Assembly: GCF_037120725.1 (NCBI RefSeq)
Contig: NZ_JBBAXC010000011.1
Coordinates: 1-62,656, forward strand
DNA length: 62,656 bases
Direction: 5' to 3'
Source: Bacillus spongiae
GTDB taxonomy: Bacteria; Bacillota; Bacilli; Bacillales; Bacillaceae_K
Position numbers and translations under genes: made by a program. Numbering within the stretch: the stretch's first letter is position 1; each line of letters opens with the position of its first letter. The notes beneath the pieces were generated by a model, which had not been told where the DNA came from, made no database searches, and saw only the letters and a list, made by a program, of their open reading frames with translations. Of this stretch, positions 57,001 through 62,656 are shown one piece after another.

Positions 57001-57190
57001 ATGTATTTAAAAAAACGTAAATTCATCGAAGCAAATGCCTCGAATTGTTCAACGTGCATTATTAGCGGACAGTCATCAAATGTATTAAATAGGGATAACG
57101 TTCGCTTTCCATGGGCATATCCGAAGTACAAATGAATACTCGCTAACTTTTAAAAGTCATTGGACTACTTTTGTTGCTAGATACTACAGC
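57001..57190 (+). pseudogene. Fragment of a class I ribonucleotide reductase beta subunit gene, copy 2
   Basis: It starts at ATG 57001 behind GAAGGAGG and reads VLNRDNVRFPWAYPKYK, a stop, then ILANF. In another frame it then reads LKVIGLLLLLDTTA. These match in order the NrdF segments around FPWAY..MLANF and FLKIIGLLALLDS. It is a longer remnant of the gene seen at 54.7 kb. Downstream to 57438 lie further broken frames, such as KKTATIRLSLDDVKTSTNG, that I cannot assign. Confidence 0.6.
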
Positions 57191-57438
57191 AATAAGAAGA
57201 CGGCGACTATTCGATTATCTTTAGACGACGTGAAGACCTCAACGAATGGCATTGATATAACCTCGTATGGGTGACGACGACAGAGTATCGACGAAAGCAA
57301 TGAGCGAAAATGCGAAGGTAAGTCGGTGGAAAATATTCGCGGTTAACGACTTCTAATAAAGGAGCAATGCGAAAATTTTTTTCAACTGAAAGTACAAACG
57401 GTGGGAAGTATATCGGACCTTCTTAACGGGCGGCGAGT

Positions 57439-57657
57439 TTGACTAATACGCTAATCATTACGCACATATATGTGAAAGGGCAGGAGAAAGAGAAAATCCT
57501 CGAGGCGTTCTTGCTGTTAGGTGCGCTCATGTTCATGATAATTAAAATAAAAAAAGGCATTTCGCTTAAACAAAACGCCTCAATCGAGTATATACTCGTA
57601 CAACTTATGCCGTTAATGATGCAGTTGTTTGTCGGAATTGGGAATACTGTGAGTTAG
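57439..57657 (+). pseudogene. Remnant of a small hydrophobic protein gene, copy 2
   Basis: A 72-codon open frame from TTG 57439. Its core KEKILEAFLLLGALMFMI compares with copy 1 as if about 18 residues were deleted in frame. The last 30 residues are identical between the copies. It may still be translated, but the start and ribosome site are poor. Confidence 0.5.
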
Positions 57658-57747
57658 AAACAAATGAGTACGCGTCGAGTTGACACACCCAGTGTTTGTT
57701 TAGGTACACAGTCCAGGCGGGTCACTATTTCCACATTGGTTGCCGTC
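57566..57747 (+). repeat. About 180-bp direct repeat, copy 2
   Basis: Second copy of the repeat at 54950-55131. Confidence 0.85.
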
Positions 57748-58629
57748 AAATGTATTATTCAGATCGGCAGGTGGATCAGCTTCAATATCAAAATCGAAAT
57801 TATTTCTTGCTTTATTGAATCGGATGGTGTTGTCGGTTGTTCCGTCTTCTACTAGGATGCCTGCATCTGTAACGTCAGTACCGTTGTTTCGGACGATGTT
57901 GGAGTCGACTATATTAAACATTGCACTAACAATAATAAAATTAGGTAGAACAATGCCACTGTTGAAATTATTACAAAATAAGTTATTAAGAACCATCTCA
58001 CTCAGAAAAATAATAATACCAATACTATTATTATTGACCTTATTATCCATTACGGTATTTCGTGCACTGTCGGTTGATGAAGAAATCCCAATGTTATTTT
58101 CCTTGGATTGACTTTTAATGATTCTGTTGTGCAAACTATCCAATCGGTAACCTACTAGGCTATTATTTTGGCTAATACAATGGATAGCACAATTATGAAC
58201 AGAAGTGTTTATTTGGTCGGTAAAGTCTATTCCAGCATTTCCATTAAAGTTTGAAGTAGACTTGATGATAAGATTATTTCTTCCAGTAATACAAATCCCG
58301 ACATTAGTGTTTAAACTAGATTTAATATTCTTTAACACATTATTATTAGAAATTACTAAAACGCCATCATTCCCGTACCCTTGCACCGTAAATCCCTGCA
58401 AAGTTGTTCGATCGGCATTTACAACGATTCCATCGTCACTTCCCTGTGCTGGTGCACCTGCAATAATTGTCCGGCCAATCCCACAACCAAAAATTTTCAA
58501 ATTATCCACGTCTACCTCAAACCCATCGAACGTCCCAGCGAGTATCTTTATACTATCGCCAGAGCTAGAATCATCAATCGCAGACTGCATGGTTGGATAC
58601 ATATCCGAAGGTACAATTCGTAATGTCAT
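57700..58629 (-). CDS. Right-handed beta-helix protein without signal peptide, copy 4
   Basis: A 309-residue intact protein beginning MTLRIVPSDMYPTMQSAIDD. It has the KILAGTFDGFEVDVDNLKIF and GCGIGRTIIAGAPAQGSDDG segments, about nine coils with NNN-rich turns, FNKARNNFDFDIEADPPAD and the tail GNQCGNSDPPGLCT. Like copy 2 it has no signal peptide. The variable middle differs strongly from the other copies, whereas the first 75 and last 60 residues are conserved. Confidence 0.8.
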   Translation of the reverse strand: MTLRIVPSDMYPTMQSAIDDSSSGDSIKILAGTFDGFEVDVDNLKIFGCGIGRTIIAGAPAQGSDDGIVVNADRTTLQGFTVQGYGNDGVLVISNNNVLKNIKSSLNTNVGICITGRNNLIIKSTSNFNGNAGIDFTDQINTSVHNCAIHCISQNNSLVGYRLDSLHNRIIKSQSKENNIGISSSTDSARNTVMDNKVNNNSIGIIIFLSEMVLNNLFCNNFNSGIVLPNFIIVSAMFNIVDSNIVRNNGTDVTDAGILVEDGTTDNTIRFNKARNNFDFDIEADPPADLNNTFDGNQCGNSDPPGLCT

Positions 58630-58715
58630 ACCATAAACCTCCCTTCATAATCAACGTTACTAGATTATATGAAAGGTGTGCTTCAACGGCCTGTACTATA
58701 AGGGTAATTGTACGT

Positions 58716-58810
58716 TTAATTATTGATGCTCAATCTCTTTTTATATACTAATTACGTAGCAATTACCGGGTCGGGGTGTTTAGCGGTGTCGATTGTGTCT
58801 AAGTAACGCT
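58716..58810 (-). pseudogene. Remnant of a small gene upstream of a beta-helix gene, copy 3
   Basis: The most decayed copy. DTIDTAKHPDPVIAT, a TAA, then LVYKKRLSINN and the stop at 58716. It again ends 86 nt before the beta-helix start at 58629. Confidence 0.45.
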
Positions 58811-58875
58811 ATATTTAATCAATAAGCTTACAAAAAATTCAAGCTCCATAAGAAACTCGGCTTATTAATCCACCT

Positions 58876-59670
58876 TCACTTTGTCTCATTGCAAAGGCCA
58901 GGTGGATTGCTCAAATTGCATTTATTATTATTGAAAATATTGTTGACACCAAAATCAGCAATGTCGAAGATCCCACTACCAATTATAGTATTGGCAATAA
59001 TTTTATTGTCACTAGTATCAAAATTAAGAACAAGACCGATTTCACCAATATCATTTAGCTTGTTTTTTATAACGAGATTGCTATCGGATTCATCGATAAA
59101 CATGCCGACTTGAGTATGAGTGTTTAAGGTGTTTTGATGAATGATGTTATCGTTTGATTCTAATAATATAATGCTTACGTTGGCGCGTTCAGTCCTGTTA
59201 TTTTTTATAATGTTGTCTGAGGAATTAATGAAAATAATATCGGATTCTTCGTTATTCATTGCATTGTGAATGATAATGTTATCTTTTCCTGAATTCAATT
59301 CTATTCCGGTTGAAAAAGATTGGATGTTAAAATTTTTCAATACCATACTAGATGTATTCATGACGATTCCTTTTCCACCAATCATGGATCCACTTAGTAT
59401 CACTTTTTCTTTTCCAATACCGACTAGTCTAATGTTTTTGTTATTCACTTCAATATTTTCTTCATAAGGGCCACCTTCAGCCTTAACTAAAATCGTGTCA
59501 CCATGGTTGGCTACATGAACAGCACCTTGAATCGTCATAACGTCATCAGGCACTACAATTGTTTTTTTACTATGAATGATACTAATTAGTACAGTTAAGC
59601 CAAGTAAAAAAAGGAGTGTTGACATAATAAGGATAGCTTGAAAACCTTTAGGATTTGAATCCTGCACCAT
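58876..59670 (-). CDS. Membrane-anchored right-handed beta-helix protein, copy 5
   Basis: A 264-residue protein with a signal-anchor helix (about 10-34), the entry segment KTIVVPDDVMTIQGAVHVAN, about seven coils (for example NIIHQNTLNTHTQVGMFIDE) and the tail CNLSNPPGLCNETK. It is the partner of the gene at 50.3-51.3 kb, with the same anchor, entry segment and promoter type. ATG 59670 follows GAGTGAGGTG. Confidence 0.8.
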   Translation of the reverse strand: MVQDSNPKGFQAILIMSTLLFLLGLTVLISIIHSKKTIVVPDDVMTIQGAVHVANHGDTILVKAEGGPYEENIEVNNKNIRLVGIGKEKVILSGSMIGGKGIVMNTSSMVLKNFNIQSFSTGIELNSGKDNIIIHNAMNNEESDIIFINSSDNIIKNNRTERANVSIILLESNDNIIHQNTLNTHTQVGMFIDESDSNLVIKNKLNDIGEIGLVLNFDTSDNKIIANTIIGSGIFDIADFGVNNIFNNNKCNLSNPPGLCNETK

Positions 59671-59704
59671 AACACCTCACTCCTAGAGTAATGAACGTTC
59701 ATAC

Positions 59705-59733
59705 ACTTTATGAAACATTGCAAAGTTTTATGA
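59705..59733 (-). promoter_or_regulatory. Sigma-E-like promoter of beta-helix copy 5
   Basis: On the minus strand TCATAAAA (59733-59726), 13 nt, CATAAAGT (59712-59705). Spacing and flanks match the promoter at 51362-51390. Confidence 0.45.
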
Positions 59734-60304
59734 TTGATTCGAGGAGACACGGTACTTAAGCGGGACTACAGTTTCATACTTCACCGAAACGATAGTCAGT
59801 TAATTATCCAACTAACATATGTAAGGAGAGAAGTGTTTCAATTAACAATGTAAAAATATAAAAAATATGATTAATTAGTAAAAAAATTTCCGTTTTATTC
59901 AAAATAATAAAAGGGATGAATTACCATGAAATTTATAACAATTTATCAAACGGATTCCATCTAAACAACCCTTGATTTATAAGTATTTTCTGAGTATTTT
60001 TGATGACAAAACTTGCCGGAAAATATTATGCTAAAAAACTATGTTTTTTTATTAAATAGTGATATATTTTATTTGGGACAAAAAGACGTAAAAAATAGTG
60101 GTTTCATAGATAATTTTACCAATACGGTATGTAGAAATAAAAAACAGAAATAAAAAACTTATATCTGTTATATTTTTGCATGCTGATATCATTTCGATTT
60201 TTTGAAACCCCTTACACCAAAAGGTTGCGTCAAGTCCTGATTTAAACTGTTGTGAAATAAGGATTTACTTATTTCATGAAACTACAATCAGAGGAGGAAA
60301 AACA
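59734..60304. other. AT-rich intergenic region
   Basis: No gene is seen. A stem-loop TGAAATAAG/CTTATTTCA lies near 60251-60275, upstream of the nuclease gene. The region should hold the promoter of that gene; I cannot place it reliably because the sequence is too AT-rich. Confidence 0.5.
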
Positions 60305-62656
60305 TTGACAAAGCATATGAAAAAGCTTTTAACGGTTGTAACGGTTATGACGTTACTCGTAAGCTATATTGTGCCATTAAATGCAGTAACTCAAGCCTCA
60401 ACAATTATTTCTGTTCAAGAGGCCATTGAGAACAATGCAGGTACAGCGACTGTTAAAGGATATATTGTTGGGTATACAAATAGTGGCCCAAGTTATGACC
60501 AAGAGGCACCTTTTGGAGGTGACACAAACATTGCCATCGCAGATAGTGCGGATGAAACGGACCCTAGTAAAATTTTACCAGTGCAACTACCGTCTTCTCC
60601 AAGCGAACTTCGTGCAAAGTTTGGCTTAAAAGCAAACCCTGACAATATTGGTAAAGCTGTTGTAATTACGGGAAATCTTCAAGCTTATTTTGGAACTCCT
60701 GGATTAAAGAGCCCAACCTCTGTAATTTTTGATGGGGAAGAGCCTTCAGAACCACCGGTTGAAGAGCCATTTGAAGGTGTAGAAGGATTAAAAATTCATG
60801 ACATTCAAGGTGAAGGCCATAATTCACCGTATGTTGATCAAAATGTAGCAGAAGTACCAGGAATTGTTACTCATGTAGTTGACAGTAATAATTTCTATAT
60901 GCAAGAACAGACTCCAGATGACAATCCTAACACTTCAGAAGGAATTCTTGTTTACAAGCCTAGTCATGGAGTAGTTAGTGGAGATGTTGTAACGGTTAAT
61001 GGATTAGTAAAAGAATGGATTCTAGATGGATACTCTGATCGTTTTGATACAGACTTAGCAATGACAGAAATTAATGCTAAAACGGTTACGAAAGTTTCTA
61101 GTGGAAATCCATTACCTGCTGCCATTGTCATTGGAGAGGACGTTATTCCTCCAACTGAAATCATTGATAATGATGCATTTGGTGTATTTGATCCCGAAGA
61201 AGATGGAATTGACTTCTATGAAAGTTTAGAAGGAATGCTAGTTTCTTTAGAAAGTCCTTCAGTTACAGGGCCACAAAAATATGGTGAAATTCCTGTAATT
61301 CTTGAGCAAGTTGAAGGGAAGGCTTATACAAAAGAAGGCGCTCCTTTACTGACAGCAGATAATCAAAACCCTGAAAAAATGCTCCTTTTACTAGATGATC
61401 GTGATTTTGTTGTAAAGGCAGGAGATACGTTCGACGGTACTGTTACAGGAGTTGTTAGTTACACATATACAAACTATAAAATTTTAGTGGATTCTTCTTC
61501 ACTACCTTCAATTCAGGAACGTCCATTTACGGATGACGTGACAACGATTGAAAAGGACGATGAAAAGCTAACGGTTGTTAGCTATAATATTGAGAACTTT
61601 GATGCAGATGATACAGACAAACGCGATAAAATTGCGAATTCCATTGTTTCTAACTTAAACTCTCCAGATATCATTGGAGTAGTGGAGATGCAAGATGATA
61701 GCGGTCAAACAGATGACGGCGTTGTAACAGCGGAAGGTAACTATAAAGCCTTAAGTGACGCAATCGCTAGCTTCGGTGGGCCAACTTACGCTTGGACTGA
61801 AATTGCTCCTGAAGATAAAGTAGATGGGGGAGCACCGGGTGGAAACATTCGTGTAGGTTTCCTTTACAATACGGAAAGAGTAGAGTTATCTGAAGGTACA
61901 CCAGGTGATGCTACAACAGCTGTTGGATATGAAAATGGATCGTTAACATTCAACCCAGGTAGAGTGGATCCAACTAACTCAGCTTTTGATTCTAGCCGTA
62001 AGCCATTAGCTGCACAGTTTACGTTTAATGGTGAAGATGTAATCGTAGTTGCGAACCACTTTAATTCTAAAAGAGGAGATCAAGGTCTTTTCGGTAAAAA
62101 CCAACCTCCTACTTTAGGAAGTGTTCCAAAACGTCAAGAAATCGCTCAAATCATCAATGATTTTACAGCAGATATTCTTGCAAAAAATGAAAATGCTAAT
62201 GTAGTAATTTTAGGAGATTTAAATGACTTTGAATTTTCTGATTCACTACAAACATTAAAAGGAAACGTATTAACAAATTTAGTTGAAATGCTTCCTCAAG
62301 AAGAAAGATACACTTACACGTATCAAGGAAATGCTCAAGTTCTTGATCATATCCTAGTGTCTAATAATCTTGCTGCAAATGCAGAAATTGATATTATTAA
62401 TATTAACTCTCCGTATATGGAGGAGCACGGTCGTGCAAGTGACCATGATCCATTACTTGCTCAATTAGATTTATCACAAACAGTGCAACCAGAAGGACCG
62501 TTTAATCTTTCAATCATGCACACAAATGATACACATGCAAATGTTGAAATGTATCCTCAATTGATCACTGCAGTTGAAGAACAACGTGCAGCAAATGAAA
62601 ACTCATTATTACTAGATGCAGGCGATGTATTCTCTGGAACATTATATTTCCTTGAA
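60305..62656 (+). CDS. Secreted nuclease/5'-nucleotidase, YhcR-like (cut off by the window end)
   Basis: The open frame runs 784 codons to the window edge without a stop. It starts at TTG 60305 after GAGGAGG, with a signal peptide (LLTVVTVMTLLVSYIVPLNA). An OB-fold/DUF6359-type region (about 35-140) and a second OB-like region (about 160-260) follow. Then comes an endonuclease/exonuclease/phosphatase domain (about 415-725) with VVSYNIENFDADD, GVVEMQD, NHFNSKRGD, GDLNDF and SDHDPLL. A metallophosphatase start, SIMHTNDTHANVEM, begins a 5'-nucleotidase domain that continues beyond the window. B. subtilis YhcR is the closest known type; it is cell-wall bound and salvages nucleic acids. Confidence 0.88.
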   Translation, partial: MTKHMKKLLTVVTVMTLLVSYIVPLNAVTQASTIISVQEAIENNAGTATVKGYIVGYTNSGPSYDQEAPFGGDTNIAIADSADETDPSKILPVQLPSSPSELRAKFGLKANPDNIGKAVVITGNLQAYFGTPGLKSPTSVIFDGEEPSEPPVEEPFEGVEGLKIHDIQGEGHNSPYVDQNVAEVPGIVTHVVDSNNFYMQEQTPDDNPNTSEGILVYKPSHGVVSGDVVTVNGLVKEWILDGYSDRFDTDLAMTEINAKTVTKVSSGNPLPAAIVIGEDVIPPTEIIDNDAFGVFDPEEDGIDFYESLEGMLVSLESPSVTGPQKYGEIPVILEQVEGKAYTKEGAPLLTADNQNPEKMLLLLDDRDFVVKAGDTFDGTVTGVVSYTYTNYKILVDSSSLPSIQERPFTDDVTTIEKDDEKLTVVSYNIENFDADDTDKRDKIANSIVSNLNSPDIIGVVEMQDDSGQTDDGVVTAEGNYKALSDAIASFGGPTYAWTEIAPEDKVDGGAPGGNIRVGFLYNTERVELSEGTPGDATTAVGYENGSLTFNPGRVDPTNSAFDSSRKPLAAQFTFNGEDVIVVANHFNSKRGDQGLFGKNQPPTLGSVPKRQEIAQIINDFTADILAKNENANVVILGDLNDFEFSDSLQTLKGNVLTNLVEMLPQEERYTYTYQGNAQVLDHILVSNNLAANAEIDIININSPYMEEHGRASDHDPLLAQLDLSQTVQPEGPFNLSIMHTNDTHANVEMYPQLITAVEEQRAANENSLLLDAGDVFSGTLYFLE

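Noticed and set aside
50289-59670. Beta-helix proteins as phage tail fibres or secreted pectate lyases
   Set aside because: No neighbouring tail or lysis genes, no catalytic Asp/Arg pattern of pectate lyases, and three of the five lack a signal peptide.
49788-60300. Integrase gene or tRNA attachment site for the island
   Set aside because: I found no integrase fragment, tRNA gene or clear flanking direct repeat; the borders stay undefined.

Overview
The window is low-GC Gram-positive chromosome, almost certainly from a spore-forming member of the Bacillaceae. It carries the comG, spoIIIA, spoIVB and spo0A genes in the order of the Bacillus subtilis yqh-yqi region. An OLE RNA next to its partner gene oapA points to the alkaliphilic, halophilic or otherwise extremophilic side of the family, where that RNA is mostly found. 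All functional calls come from reading the sequence; no database search was run.

Layout. 0.5-5.1 kb: comGA-GG (competence pseudopilus), aroK and yqzE. 5.2-7.6 kb, minus strand: yqhG and the SNF2-like helicase yqhH. 7.8-12.1 kb: a tandem glycine riboswitch driving gcvT-gcvPA-gcvPB. 12.2-14.1 kb, minus strand: a VOC protein, an AraC-type regulator broken by one in-frame stop, and the rhodanese yqhL. 14.2-23.2 kb: lipM, a B12-dependent ribonucleotide reductase (nrdJ) behind NrdR-box-like repeats, patatin yqhO, yqhP/yqhQ (minus), yqhR, aroQ, yqhT and efp. 23.4-28.6 kb: spoIIIAA-AH, with an apparent ATT start on spoIIIAD. 29.3-35.6 kb: accB-accC-yqhY, nusB, folD, xseA-xseB-ispA. 35.7-39.7 kb: OLE RNA, oapA, dxs, tlyA. 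39.9-44.9 kb: a secreted neutral ceramidase (minus) and a thrZ-type threonyl-tRNA synthetase behind three near-identical T-box leaders, placed between tlyA and ahrC, which are neighbours in B. subtilis. 45.2-49.8 kb: ahrC, recN, spoIVB, spo0A. 60.3 kb to the window end: the first part of a secreted nuclease/5'-nucleotidase like YhcR.

The accessory part lies between spo0A and the nuclease gene (49.8-59.8 kb). Its intact genes are all on the minus strand: four right-handed beta-helix (NosD/pectate-lyase-like) proteins plus a broken fifth, all encoding the same C-terminal two-cysteine tail, and three small two-helix membrane proteins plus a decayed fourth, all sharing a three-cysteine loop. They sit in a roughly 2.5 kb tandem duplication plus partial copies. 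On the plus strand between them lie fragments of an FtsK-like translocase, a replication-relaxation protein, the N-terminus of a class I ribonucleotide reductase beta subunit (twice) and a small hydrophobic protein (twice). I read this as the ruin of an integrative element or phage-like insertion.

The promoter regions of the intact island genes fall into sets. Three membrane-protein genes share a CACC-14 nt-CATANNNTA arrangement resembling sigma-K promoters. The two outer beta-helix genes share a TCATAAWA-13 nt-CATAMAGT arrangement resembling sigma-E promoters. This suggests a mother-cell-expressed set of spore surface or envelope proteins, and it is the best candidate here for an undescribed system. 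It is inference from motifs only.
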